Source: JABDCI01 sp964475835
Lineage (GTDB): Bacteria > Verrucomicrobiota > Verrucomicrobiia > JABWAM01
Length of the DNA stretch: 33,742 bases
Reading direction: 5' to 3'
Assembly (NCBI GenBank): GCA_964475835.1
Contig: CAYYYL010000030.1
Span: forward strand, 1-33,742
Positions 16,295 through 26,600 of the stretch are shown here, piece after piece. Numbering within the stretch: position 1 is the stretch's first letter; each line of letters opens with the position of its first letter. Below the pieces are notes generated by a model that saw nothing but the letters and a program-made list of their open reading frames with translations, searched no databases and had not been told where the DNA came from. The position numbers and the translations under genes are program-made.

Positions 16295-17298
16295 TGCTGC
16301 TGCTGTTGTTGCACGGATTCCAATTGTCCGGGCGGGTATTGGGATTGGGTGAGGTAGCATCGTGAGAGGTCTTCGCCCAGCTGATTAAACCGGATCTGCA
16401 GGCCATCGAGATATTGGTGAAGTCCTTGATTGAAAACCTCGTTTGGATCACAAAAATCAATGTCGGCCCGCAGTCGGCCGGCCAGCATTTGGGCTGAATT
16501 GCTAAACTGGCCGTGCGGGACTGGGGTGATGTTCCACAAAGCTTCCGCAATCTGATTGATGCTGAAACGAACGGAACGTGGGAATGAGTCGTGATACAAA
16601 AGGAAACGCACAATTCTTTCCGGCTGGACCGATGAGCTGAAGGCTTTGCGGTACGCTTCGAGTCCGCTGCACGATTTGAGCACGGCCATCCACTCCACGA
16701 CATCGGTTGGTCGTGGGGCTCGGTTGGGAGGAGGTTGAAGAAGGGTGTGACGGATGTCGACAAGGCGGGTTGTTTTGTCAGCACGCTCCAAAAATTTACC
16801 AACCCGGATGAATTCCCACCCTTCTCCATGGGTCATGGTGGAATCGGTCACCCCGTGAAATGCCTGTGCCCCCTCCTTGATTGCCTGGTAGAAGCGGTGG
16901 GGGCCTTCCTGCCAGATCCGATCCGTGGTTGCGTCTTTTGAAAATAGAAAAAGCCGGTTGAGTTGTTCCCACATTTCACTCGAGATCTGTTCACGCACCG
17001 TGCGTGCATTTTCGCGGGCCAGGCGTATGCAACTGAAAATCGAGTGGGGGTTTGAAGTGTTCAGGGTTAGAAAATCGAGCACGTGAAAGGCGTCCACCCT
17101 GGGGTGAATGGAAGCAAATTGTTCCTCCTCACCCATGGCGGAAAGGAGATCCTGCCAGTGTCTTTGGACCTGGGGCTCCTCCATGGGACCCAGATCCATC
17201 AAGAGGTCAAAACTGACGTCGAGCATGCGCGCCACGTTTTCGGCGCGTTCGATGGAACGGCTCATCCAGAATAGGGAATCTGCGACGCGGCTGAGCAT
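16291..17298 (-). CDS. Alpha-E domain protein (DUF403)
   Basis: The predicted 335-residue all-helical protein begins MLSRVADSLFWMSRSIERAENVARML, typical of the alpha-E family; the upstream extension of that frame is non-homologous. Other family features are the TSNPHSIFSCIRLARENARTVREQIS segment (split here by ordinary residues), a long glutamate-rich helix and the F-L-x-RADKTTRL element. The function is unproven. Its constant link with ATP-grasp and transglutaminase genes suggests a partner in the same peptide-forming pathway. The Shine-Dalgarno GAGGAG lies in the last codons of the upstream ATP-grasp gene, seven bases from its stop to this ATG. The C-terminus is six glutamines encoded by CAG/CAA repeats, ending in ATGA shared with the transglutaminase start. 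Confidence 0.9.
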   Translation of the reverse strand: MLSRVADSLFWMSRSIERAENVARMLDVSFDLLMDLGPMEEPQVQRHWQDLLSAMGEEEQFASIHPRVDAFHVLDFLTLNTSNPHSIFSCIRLARENARTVREQISSEMWEQLNRLFLFSKDATTDRIWQEGPHRFYQAIKEGAQAFHGVTDSTMTHGEGWEFIRVGKFLERADKTTRLVDIRHTLLQPPPNRAPRPTDVVEWMAVLKSCSGLEAYRKAFSSSVQPERIVRFLLYHDSFPRSVRFSINQIAEALWNITPVPHGQFSNSAQMLAGRLRADIDFCDPNEVFNQGLHQYLDGLQIRFNQLGEDLSRCYLTQSQYPPGQLESVQQQQQQ

Positions 17299-17305
17299 GG
17301 TGTGG

Positions 17306-18757
17306 CTACTCCTCTCCGTAAAGAACCCACGTGTCTTTGCTGCCTCCTCCCTGTGAGGAGTTGACGACGAGGGATCCCTTGCGAAAGGCGACGCGGGTAA
17401 GACCTCCAGGAACGATCGATATTTTTTCCCCGTAAAGGATGTATGGGCGCAGGTCGATGTGACGTCCTTCAAAACGTTGATCCACGGCGGAAGAGAGGCG
17501 GGACAGGGGAACGACGGGCTGGGCGATGAAATTGCGGGGATGGGCACGGATCTTTTCCCGAAAATCGTCACATTCCCGTTTGCTCGCGCTGGGACCGATC
17601 AACATCCCGTATCCACCGGATTCGTTGACGGCCTTCACAACCAGTTTTTCGATGTTCGCCAGGATAAAGTCGCGATCCATTTCGTTCACTGAGAGATAAG
17701 TTTCGACGTTGGGAAGAATGGGGTCCTGATCGAGGTAGTATCGGATCATCTTCGGAACATAGGCGTACACCGCCTTGTCATCCGCCACACCGGTTCCGAT
17801 CGCATTGGCGAGGCTGACATTTCCAGCCCGATAAGCCGCGACCAGGCCTGGAACGCCCAGGGTGGATTCCGGTCGAAAGACGACGGGATCCAGAAAATCG
17901 TCGTCCAGACGCCGGTAGATGACATCCACCTTTTTGAGTCCATGGGTGGTTCGCATGAAGACGCAGCTATCCTTGACGAGAAGATCCTTTCCCTCGACGA
18001 TTTCGATGCCCATTTCCCGCGCAAGGAAGGAGTGTTCGAAATAAGCTGAGTTGTAGATGCCCGGCGTGAGCAGGACCACACAGGGATCATTTTTTTGACT
18101 TGGGGCGATTTGCCGCAACATTCCAAGGAGTTCCTGGCAGTATGGCTCGACAGGCTGGACCGCGTAGTCCTCGAATAAATTGGGGAAGATATGTTTCATC
18201 GCCTTGCGGCTTTCCAACAGGTAGCTGACTCCGGAGGGGGTTCTTAAATTATCCTCGAGAACCAGATAACGCCCATTCCGATCCCGGATGAGATCCGTTC
18301 CACAAACATGCGCATAAATATCCCGGGGAACCTTGAAGCCCATGAATTCTCTCCGGAAATGTTTGGAACTCAAAATCATTTCCCGCGGGATGATTTTGTC
18401 CTTGAGGATCTTTTGATCGTGATAAATGTCGTGAAGGAAGAGATTGAGGGCCGTAATTCGCTGTTTCAAACCACGTTCGATGTGTTCCCATTCCGAATGG
18501 GGTAGGATTCGCGGGACCAGATCGAAGGGAAAAATTCTTTCGGTGCTTTGCTTGGCATCGTTATAGAGGGTGAAGGTGATTCCCTGGGCGAGGAAGGCGG
18601 CGTCAGCCATGCGTTTTTTATCCGTGAACTGCCGATGCTCAAGTTCACCCAGCCGATGAAAAAGTTTTCGATAGTGGGGCCGCGGAACCATTGGAGCCTC
18701 GAACATTTCCTCAAAAAAATCGTCAAATGAGTAGTTTTGAAAGGCATCACGCATCAT
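17306..18757 (-). CDS. Circularly permuted ATP-grasp protein (DUF404/DUF407)
   Basis: The 483-residue protein belongs to the circularly permuted type 2 ATP-grasp group, thought to ligate peptides using ATP. Family marks include an N-terminal RPHYRKLF helix, RIFPFDLVPRIL, and the conserved LVLEDNLRTPSGVSYLLESR. Also present are the GTGVADDKAVYAYVPKMIRYYL region and VVKAVNESGGYGMLIGP, a glycine-rich nucleotide-binding loop. HIDLRPYILYG ends the fold, and the last residues form GGSKDTWVLYGEE. It is first of three genes with alpha-E (7-base gap) and transglutaminase, a set found widely in bacteria. A tandem ATG (18757 and 18754) leaves the start ambiguous by one residue. No Shine-Dalgarno is seen. 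It diverges from the plus-strand PEP carboxykinase candidate across a 227-base gap. Confidence 0.92.
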   Translation of the reverse strand: MMRDAFQNYSFDDFFEEMFEAPMVPRPHYRKLFHRLGELEHRQFTDKKRMADAAFLAQGITFTLYNDAKQSTERIFPFDLVPRILPHSEWEHIERGLKQRITALNLFLHDIYHDQKILKDKIIPREMILSSKHFRREFMGFKVPRDIYAHVCGTDLIRDRNGRYLVLEDNLRTPSGVSYLLESRKAMKHIFPNLFEDYAVQPVEPYCQELLGMLRQIAPSQKNDPCVVLLTPGIYNSAYFEHSFLAREMGIEIVEGKDLLVKDSCVFMRTTHGLKKVDVIYRRLDDDFLDPVVFRPESTLGVPGLVAAYRAGNVSLANAIGTGVADDKAVYAYVPKMIRYYLDQDPILPNVETYLSVNEMDRDFILANIEKLVVKAVNESGGYGMLIGPSASKRECDDFREKIRAHPRNFIAQPVVPLSRLSSAVDQRFEGRHIDLRPYILYGEKISIVPGGLTRVAFRKGSLVVNSSQGGGSKDTWVLYGEE

Positions 18758-18866
18758 GGCTGAGGGTCATAAGCAAATTTGATGCCAAGAGCACGGTTTC
18801 ATAAGTTGTTTGTTTTTAGCGGACGGGGAAGGCGCCTTGAATCAGGGTGCGGCTCACTCTGCACAA

Positions 18867-18886
18867 ATTGGCAAAATTGCGCCAAT
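18867..18886. promoter_or_regulatory. Inverted repeat ATTGGC-N8-GCCAAT in the divergent gap
   Basis: Perfect 6-bp arms (18867-18872 and 18881-18886) separated by eight bases lie about 100 bases upstream of the plus-strand gene and 110 bases upstream of the ATP-grasp gene. The spacing fits a dimeric-regulator site, but this is a guess. Confidence 0.3.
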
Positions 18887-18910
18887 GGGAGAGGTTCAAA
18901 ACACACCATG

Positions 18911-18920
18911 TTGTGATAAT
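18911..18920 (+). promoter_or_regulatory. Candidate extended -10 (TGTGATAAT) upstream of the 18985 gene
   Basis: TGTGATAAT ends at 18920 and looks like an extended -10, about 65 bases before the ATG. No good -35 is found at the right distance, so support is weak. Confidence 0.25.
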
Positions 18921-18984
18921 TTGGTGGTTTGACGGGAGGGATGCGTCTCATCTCCTGACAATTTTCATTTAAGATGATTTGCGA

Positions 18985-21900
18985 ATGACGACGCATTATG
19001 ATGAAGTGAAAATTTGTATGAACCTGGAAGAGAGTCCTCAATCGGTTGCAGCTGCCCTGGGGGGGGCTGATGAAAAGTTGCTGGATTACATCAACTTCAA
19101 ACTCGCCTCGATCGGCTGCCCTATCCGTGAAGATCCCACAGGGCATCGTTTCAATGAGATGGTGGCTGCTTTTTTAACCCATCATCGGAATGTTCAGCAC
19201 AAAGTTGGGGAGGCGCTTTGTCCAGCGGATCAAAGAATTCAGACATTCCTCGATGCTTATTTTGAAGGTTCAGGGGCGGGGGTGACGATTCCCCCGGAGT
19301 CTTTTGTTTTGGATCAGGAGGGCATTGGGCGGATTCTTTCGCTTCCACCGGATCGGGACGAATTTCATTCCGACATTGTTCATTCCTATCGTGTCAAACA
19401 GGGGGTGTTGCACAATCCAAAGGCCGATCGTCGCACGACCCAGGGGAGTTTTCATATTGCAGAGGGTGGATTGCCCATTCCGGACGACAAGATTGCTGTT
19501 CCCAGAGGGGTTGCCTTGCAACTTCTTCAACATGCCATGAATCCTCCGGATGATTTGCTGGCATTGCCTTTTACCAGCACCCAGCGGGATCAAGCGCGGT
19601 GCTGGGTGTCGTTGCTGCTCAGGCCCGTGGTCTGCCCGCGAGTGGATGGATTCACCCCGGAGAAATCGATGGAGATCCGCTTCTTCGCCCCAGGCACCCT
19701 TGTAGGGAATCTGGATTTTGTGGAGAGCATCTTCGGAAATGCAGGTGATCCTCTTTTGATGGAAAATGATGCCGCGCTTGATGTGGAGCATTGGACCGGA
19801 CACACAGGGTGCGTCATCCTTGCTCCCCATTTGATCCGGGTTACGAAGAAGGCATTGGGGCTCCCTCATTGGGACCAGGCCACGGAGCGACAGCGTCGGG
19901 ATGGAGTTTGTTGGCGTGGAGAAAATGAATGCTATAACGGGGGAAACGCCTTCAAGCTGACCTGTCGCAATGTATCGGGAGTCATGGTGACAGTGATAGC
20001 CGACAACTATTTCGGCTACTGCAAAAAGGAAGTCAAAACCCAGATCAGTTTCGCGGCGAACTTGAGCGGTTTATATGAGGAAGAGCATGCGGGAGGGACG
20101 TTGATTCATCCAAGTTATGATCTCGGTGAGGAGTTCAGCGGGGACCTTCATGTAAAAATGCGCGGGTATCACTACGATGAGATGATTTCTTTGCTAGGCG
20201 ATGTTGCCGAGGTGCGAACCGAGGGGTATGCCATAGATCGAATCTACCGTGACGTTTTTTATGTGTCGGAGAAGGCACGCTTCGACCTTTATCAACAAAC
20301 TGTGAGCTGGCCCTTGGGGGAGGGCGAGCAACGGATCAAATTGTTGCCCGGAAGGACGTACATCCGTCCCTCCGGTTATAGAATTCAGATGGTAAAACCG
20401 CCGGGGGGACGAACTTGGCGTCTGGTGGGTACCGTTGCGGAAGGCACCTTTTGCCATAAACCCTGTACGGTTTCAGGTGGGGGAAAATCGGAGATTTCCA
20501 AACCGATTACCGACGCGATTTTACAGGGATCGGTATTTGTGGCGGATTTCAAGCGGGACTTTGATCTGGTGACCCGGTTGATTGATCATGACTATAGTGA
20601 TCGTTTTCGTGACAAAAAGACCAGGGATCAGCGTCCGATCCTGAGTCCCGAACGCTCGTTGGGGTCGGTGATCAAGTTGCTTACACCTGCCTCGGAGTAC
20701 ACCGATGAGTATAATCAGTGGCTGGCATCGATTCCCCAATACATCAAGGAATTGGTTTTTGTGGTCAAACGTTACTACAAACCACACTGGCCTGACACTT
20801 GGAGGGAGCATTTCAGTGTGGATATCATCAATGGGACTCCGGGCAACGAATTGAAGTGTGACAATCGTCGCCTCATCACAACCTATTTGCGGGTGGGTTA
20901 TGAACGGGATGGTTCCTGGCGGGTTTTTGGCCTTCGCAAGGACTTCAACCCTGCTGCCAAGGTTCAAATGGAGGATGATATCAGTGCTTCGGTGGTGGTT
21001 CCGCGTGAGGTTCTTCAAAATCTCTCTCCCGAATATTCGCATCCTTCATTGAAATTTGTGGCAAATTGCGAAACGCGCCTGTTTCAAAGACCGGATGATG
21101 CCATTCATCCCGGTTACGATAAGGTTACGGAGTGGGATCTTTCGCGACAGGGCAATTTTCTATCGAATTTTGAGCCGCTTACACCCCAGGCAGCGAGGGA
21201 ACTGATTGAGGATGCCATTGGATTCGAAAAGTTCACGGATCCGATGCGTACATTTATCCGGGATGTGGCTGAGACCCGCCACCCCAACTATTTTGTCTCT
21301 TCCGCACACCCCCGAATGGTGGAAGGCAAACCCTCCAAAAATCCACGCTACTTGCAGATGCGGCCAGATCTATTGGATCCATGTTCCGTTTATCTTAGTG
21401 AAGTGGGCACCCGGCTTTTTCGAAGGGTTCCCACTGGGAAACCGCTTCCCCGGCCCGTCAATGCGGTGTTGCCGGGAAGGAGAAATAATCCCCCGGACGC
21501 GGGCATCCGATCTCTGGCGGTATTCAATCCGATTCATTATCTGGAGCTTCCCGAGCTTTTCATGGAGTTTATTTGCAGCATCACGGGCAAGTCGCCATCG
21601 ACGACGGGCGCGGGTTCGGAGGGGGCGTTGACCAAGGGACCTTTTAATGCCTTGCCCCCCATCATTGATCTGAATAACACCCTCGTTTCGTATATTCTCA
21701 CCGGGCATCACGCTTTTGTTACTGCGGCGGGACACGTCGGACCTCATTTTCGGGTGGATCATGACATCAGCCTGCTTGTACCCGAGGTCTGGTGCCGCAT
21801 GTCGGTTCGCGAGCGGGATCCTCAATATCTTATCGAAACAGGGTGTCTTGAGAAAATGTCCGACATGGAGAGTGCGGGGGAGACGATCCTTGCAAGTCGT

Positions 21901-22455
21901 CTCGGATGGCGCATCACCCTGCGTTTCGTGGTTCATTTCTTCGGGCGTGTCTTTAATCACCCGGATGTCATATTTACGGAAAAGATGCTCCGACCTGAAA
22001 TGCAGGACTGGGATATTTTTGTCGACGGTGTGGATAATATTGTCAGTAAGCACCGTGAGATTGCTGAGGCCTATTTCCGGGATGGCAGCATCGAGGCGGC
22101 TTGCCCTCCTCTTCGGGCCCTTTTGTGTTTGATGAAGGATGGAACCTGGGAAGGGAAAACTCTTTCAGATCCCGGATTCCGTGGTCTTTTTACACGCGAG
22201 TCCATGCTGGAAAGTCCTTGGTACCGCGAACGCCTCGAAGCTCAACAGGATCGCGATAAGTTTTTGTGGAAACGTCATCTCAAGTCGGTGGAGGAGGGGG
22301 TGTCCAGGTTTAGTCAGCGTAAGGGACAGGGACATCCTGAACTGGAGAAGCGCCTTCAATATGCGCGGGATACTTTGTGCCACGTGGAATCACCCGAATA
22401 CCTTCATGGTCTCAGAGGGACCCTTGGCGCCCAGCCTCTGGTGAGGCTTGGATAG
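18985..22455 (+). CDS. Probable diphosphate-type phosphoenolpyruvate carboxykinase (PPi-PEPCK)
   Basis: The 1156-residue length fits the unusual PPi-PEPCK family known from Entamoeba and Propionibacterium; it is far longer than GTP or ATP forms (about 530-620). Segments I recognise as shared are QRIQTFLDAYF (residues about 83-93), a run HNPKADRRTTQGSFHIAEGG (about 143-162), NAFKLTCRNVSG (about 321-332) and the lysine-rich IADNYFGYCKKEVKTQIS (about 338-355), probably the substrate-binding site. A later GPHFRVDHDISLLVPEVW (about 920-940) is also conserved. The enzyme would interconvert oxaloacetate and diphosphate with PEP, CO2 and phosphate in the cytoplasm. The assignment rests on memory of the family, not alignment. 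Start: ATG 18985 is used, with TTG 18979 and ATG 19018 as alternatives; none has a clear ribosome site. A YhiN-type gene follows after 10 bases. Confidence 0.65.
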   Translation: MTTHYDEVKICMNLEESPQSVAAALGGADEKLLDYINFKLASIGCPIREDPTGHRFNEMVAAFLTHHRNVQHKVGEALCPADQRIQTFLDAYFEGSGAGVTIPPESFVLDQEGIGRILSLPPDRDEFHSDIVHSYRVKQGVLHNPKADRRTTQGSFHIAEGGLPIPDDKIAVPRGVALQLLQHAMNPPDDLLALPFTSTQRDQARCWVSLLLRPVVCPRVDGFTPEKSMEIRFFAPGTLVGNLDFVESIFGNAGDPLLMENDAALDVEHWTGHTGCVILAPHLIRVTKKALGLPHWDQATERQRRDGVCWRGENECYNGGNAFKLTCRNVSGVMVTVIADNYFGYCKKEVKTQISFAANLSGLYEEEHAGGTLIHPSYDLGEEFSGDLHVKMRGYHYDEMISLLGDVAEVRTEGYAIDRIYRDVFYVSEKARFDLYQQTVSWPLGEGEQRIKLLPGRTYIRPSGYRIQMVKPPGGRTWRLVGTVAEGTFCHKPCTVSGGGKSEISKPITDAILQGSVFVADFKRDFDLVTRLIDHDYSDRFRDKKTRDQRPILSPERSLGSVIKLLTPASEYTDEYNQWLASIPQYIKELVFVVKRYYKPHWPDTWREHFSVDIINGTPGNELKCDNRRLITTYLRVGYERDGSWRVFGLRKDFNPAAKVQMEDDISASVVVPREVLQNLSPEYSHPSLKFVANCETRLFQRPDDAIHPGYDKVTEWDLSRQGNFLSNFEPLTPQAARELIEDAIGFEKFTDPMRTFIRDVAETRHPNYFVSSAHPRMVEGKPSKNPRYLQMRPDLLDPCSVYLSEVGTRLFRRVPTGKPLPRPVNAVLPGRRNNPPDAGIRSLAVFNPIHYLELPELFMEFICSITGKSPSTTGAGSEGALTKGPFNALPPIIDLNNTLVSYILTGHHAFVTAAGHVGPHFRVDHDISLLVPEVWCRMSVRERDPQYLIETGCLEKMSDMESAGETILASRLGWRITLRFVVHFFGRVFNHPDVIFTEKMLRPEMQDWDIFVDGVDNIVSKHREIAEAYFRDGSIEAACPPLRALLCLMKDGTWEGKTLSDPGFRGLFTRESMLESPWYRERLEAQQDRDKFLWKRHLKSVEEGVSRFSQRKGQGHPELEKRLQYARDTLCHVESPEYLHGLRGTLGAQPLVRLG

Positions 22456-22465
22456 CGACCGTCGA

Positions 22466-23629
22466 ATGGTTTTGGAACGCAAAGATGTGGTCGTCATCGG
22501 TGGCGGGGCTGCGGGGCTGATGTGTGCCATGGAGGCGGGCAGGCGGGGTAGAAAGGTTCTGGTTCTGGAGCATGCCCCGCGGTTGGGTAATAAGATTCTC
22601 ATTTCCGGTGGGGGACGGTGTAATTTTACCAATCGCCACGCACGTGCGGAAAACTATCTTTCCCGACATCCTGATTTCTGCAAGTCCGCGCTTTCGCGAT
22701 ACACGCCGGGGGATTTCACGGCACTCGTGCAAAAACACGGAATTGCCTTTCATGAGAAGAAGCAGGGACAGCTCTTTTGTGATCGAAGTTCCCGGGATAT
22801 TCTGGATGCATTGGTGGCGGAGTGTCAGGCGTCCCGCGTGGAAATCCGACTGGGATGTGGGGTTCACAAGATTTCCAAATCGGATCGATTTCAAGTGGCA
22901 ACCTCCCGTGGGACGGTGGAATGTGCATCCATGGTCATTGCGACCGGAGGGCTTTCATTTCCCAAGCTTGGAGCCACGGATTTCGGTCATCGCATTGCCC
23001 GGGATTTTGGTCTGGGAGTGACCGAAATTCGCCCGGGACTTGTTCCCCTCGAATTTCGTGATCCAAAAGGTTTTGATGAACTGAGTGGAATATCCTTTGA
23101 AGCGGTGGTTCGCTGCGGCCGGCAGAGTTTTCGGGAAAACGTGCTTCTGACCCATCGAGGCCTGAGCGGGCCTGCCATATTGCAGATTTCGTCCTATTGG
23201 CGGGAGGGGATCCCCATTGAATTGGATCTTTTGCCCGATCAACCGTTTGAGGAGCTTGTTTCAGGTCAATCCGGGTCCCAGGTGTCCACCCTTCTCAGCA
23301 TGAAGCTTCCGAAACGATTCGCTCAACGTTGGTGCGATGTATATGGGTTCAAAAAGCCTCCAGCCATGTGTTCGAAGGCGGAGTTGACGGCAATCTCAAA
23401 GGCGGTTCATGCATGGACCATCATGCCCTCGGGGACAGAGGGCTATGCAAGGGCTGAGGTTACTCTCGGAGGGGTGGATCCCGCCGATTTATCCTCGAAA
23501 ACGATGGAGACAAGGAAAGTTCCCGGTTTGTATTTTGTGGGGGAAGTAGTGGATGTCACCGGGTGGCTGGGTGGATTCAACTTCCAATGGGCGTGGGCAA
23601 GTGGACACGCAGCAGGACGGTGTGTTTAA
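22466..23629 (+). CDS. NAD(P)/FAD-dependent oxidoreductase, HI0933/YhiN family
   Basis: The predicted 387-residue flavoprotein starts with the FAD-binding motif VVVIGGGAAGLMCA, followed by an acidic strand end (VLVLEHAPRLG). The family signature GNKILISGGGRCNFTN is at about residues 43-58. A second dinucleotide region reads VIATGGLSFPKLGATDFG. The C-terminal block ends GLYFVGEVVDVTGWLGGFNFQWAWASGHAAGR, which encloses the FAD (listed here as consecutive short motifs VGEVVDV, TGWLGGFN, QWAWASG). The substrate of this family is unclear, despite frequent labels as an aminoacetone or tRNA-linked oxidoreductase. The ATG at 22466 lies 10 bases past the preceding stop; a TTG at 22448 would overlap it. 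The stop TAA shares TTAA with the opposite-strand AlgJ-like gene (4-base overlap). Confidence 0.9.
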   Translation: MVLERKDVVVIGGGAAGLMCAMEAGRRGRKVLVLEHAPRLGNKILISGGGRCNFTNRHARAENYLSRHPDFCKSALSRYTPGDFTALVQKHGIAFHEKKQGQLFCDRSSRDILDALVAECQASRVEIRLGCGVHKISKSDRFQVATSRGTVECASMVIATGGLSFPKLGATDFGHRIARDFGLGVTEIRPGLVPLEFRDPKGFDELSGISFEAVVRCGRQSFRENVLLTHRGLSGPAILQISSYWREGIPIELDLLPDQPFEELVSGQSGSQVSTLLSMKLPKRFAQRWCDVYGFKKPPAMCSKAELTAISKAVHAWTIMPSGTEGYARAEVTLGGVDPADLSSKTMETRKVPGLYFVGEVVDVTGWLGGFNFQWAWASGHAAGRCV

Positions 23630-26600
23630 TGTAATGATTTCAGGGTATCGGTTTCGATAAACAAGGGCAGGTTATGGTCTGGATCGAGTTGATCAATAAG
23701 ATATTCAGACGCCTTTTCTGGATGATCTTCGAAACGATCGAGCTTCATACGTTTGGTTTGATTGAGTTCGAAATCCATTAATGCCGTTTCTTTGCCGTCG
23801 TATACACCCCAATGTGCAATTCGAATTTTGGAATATGGATATATTCCCTCGATTACTTTTTGTACCTTATATTCACAAACACATAGAGCGTTTCGATAAG
23901 GGGCGATTTCGATTGGACGTGGAGATTTGCTTTTTTTAAGAAGTGTTCCATCGATTTCAATTTGAACCAGCGTTTCTCGTGATGAAATCTGTTGCATCGA
24001 GAGGGATGCAGCTTTTGCAGCTTCTTCATGGCTTACAAAGCGATTATAAATGGCAACACCCTCAATTTTACCGATCCATGGTTGTGCGTCCGGGCGAAGT
24101 TTATTTTGTCCAAAAATGAGATGCCTCATGGCATTCCAATGGAAAAGTTTGTTGATGGTCGTGTTGTCATAAACCACTTTTCCATCAAGATGGCAAACTA
24201 GATGGTTGACCTTGTAACTGACAAAAACATGGTGGGCATTTGCATCTGGAAGTGCACATAGATCAACCTGCAAGGGGGATTCGCCGCCGTCTTGGGTGCG
24301 CATTTTGGAATTAAAAATGAGGTGCTCATTCAATTGTCCCAACCAGAATCCTTCGTGGCCCTTGTCATTGCCTGATACACATAAAATGGGGGAGGATTCG
24401 TTATTTAATCCTTGGGCAAGGTTTTTTGGTTGAATCACGAGCTCGAAGCTGAGTTCGTTTTTTTCGAGACATTTAACTGCCAACCATGTGGACAAGGCGG
24501 CATATTGTTCATTATTGATGAAATAACCTCCGGAAAGATTCATAACTCCATTTTGATCAAAAGTTGTAAGTCCGTGGGGATCCAACATGGGTTCAATCAA
24601 CTGAAGTTTTGAAGTTTTGGAATTTGAGGCACCAGGGGAAAATGAGTTTCGGCTTGTCCGTGTTTTCCACAGATAAATGAGCCCGTTTCGGTCCACGGGC
24701 CAGGGTGTTGGGGAAAGAGTGATGGTTTTTTGTGTGAGTGGAATGGGAGGGGTTGATTGATCGAAAATGCCATCAAGGGTAAGTTTATCATTAGTGGGGA
24801 TGTCTCTTTTTGATGAGACATGAAGTTTCATTTCATCTGCAGCCACCGCCCAGGATTCGATTTCTACTCCTGAATATAATTGGAAGCGGGGGTTCTTGGT
24901 TTGAATGGGTTCGTCAAAGTGAATGGACAACTGACGCGAATTCAAAAATTGAATATCGGTTATGTTGGGAATGGTGTGTGGTTTTGCTTCGACTTCACCC
25001 GTTAACTGAACATTTTTTTTTCGAACCGTGAGGGTGTAGGTCCCAGGGGCCCGATAGACATGGGTGCCATTAGGAGTATTTCCGGAAAAGGATGTTCCAT
25101 CTCCAAAATCAATGGTGGCATCGTTTAGGATAAATTTTTCAGGCAGCTGAACTTGAAAGGGAACTTTCCCGACAAAACGACCAAGACCTGGGCTGATCCA
25201 TGCGAAGGCTGATATGCAACGATCCTTGCTATCGGAGATTTGAAGCCATTTCGTGACTTTTGTGAAAGTTTGGTCGAATTTTCCCAAGAAAATAGCAGCT
25301 TTGGAATGGTCCATTGGATCAAGAAGTGCCGTTATGACCAAAAAATTGCTGTTATTACTCCATTGTGGCATATCAACCGTAAAGGAAGAATCGGAACTCA
25401 CGGGATCCACATTGATGGTTCGCATGTTTTTACCTCCATGGTCATAGGTGCGCATTTTTTTGTGATTTCCAACCATGTGCATGAATCGATGACTGTTATC
25501 GGGTGCGATCATGGAGCGACAGCCTTCCCCATATTCGGTCCAACCTAGATTTGGCAGACGTGCAATCCCGACATGTGGGTGGGGAAATTCGCCGGCGGAA
25601 TATTTTCCATCGGGTGATACGCGAAAACTGTAGGAGGTGGGCCCTGTCCAAACCAACTCTTTGACTTCGGGATGATTCATGGGATGCCGGTAAATATTGG
25701 TGCCGTCGAGGTTTGGACTTACATAAATCCAGGGAACACTGGTCACAGGATCCGCTTGAATGCACAAACCGAATCCATCGCAAAAGATTTTTCTGTTTTT
25801 GCCGTCCCAATCCACCATCCAGACCTTGTTGGAAAGAGTATCGGAATAAAATACGTGATTCCCATCCGGGGTAATCCATGGACGTGCACAGGAGATGAGA
25901 TCTGGTACGAGTTTGTGAACATGTCCTTCCCGGGAATCAAAGGCGATTAATTCTTCGTGGGGACTGGTTGAAGAGTGGAGTTCGTTCAAGTGACCCAGGG
26001 AACGGGCCCATACAATTTTGGTTTGGCAACCTGTAAGCGCTTCAATATCGGCAGATAGATTTGTGCGTGTGTCGGGATTATCAGTGAGAGGGAGTCTGAT
26101 CTGGCCGGGCATTGGGGGGGGCACTGAGTTTTTTGGTGAATCAGAAGGTTTTGGAAAATCAAAAGTTTTCCATTCTCCAAATATGAGATCACGGACGGAA
26201 AATTGAAGGACAACGAGTTTTTTGGTTGTAAGAAGGTCTTTTTGGTGGGTATCCCTGCAACGAAGAATGTTTTTTGAAAGTTCATGACGGGCACGGTCGG
26301 CCCCTCCGGCATTTACGGCCAGCTTATCGACAGGGCGTTGAAGCAGGAAACTGAGAGTTTCAGCAAAACCGGCACTTGTTCCCCAACCCATATTGGGAAG
26401 GGAGTAGATATTCAGGAAGCTGTCGCCCAAAATTAAAATGTCAGCCATGGGATCGGATTTCCACAACTCCCCGGACGGGTGGATGACTTGATTGATTTCA
26501 ACGGATTCTGGCGGATAAAGGGAGGCGAGGTTTGGAAGTTTCAGAATGCCAGCGATGTCGCCTGTATGGTTAAGATGAAATGGTCTGCTGATGAAGTTAA

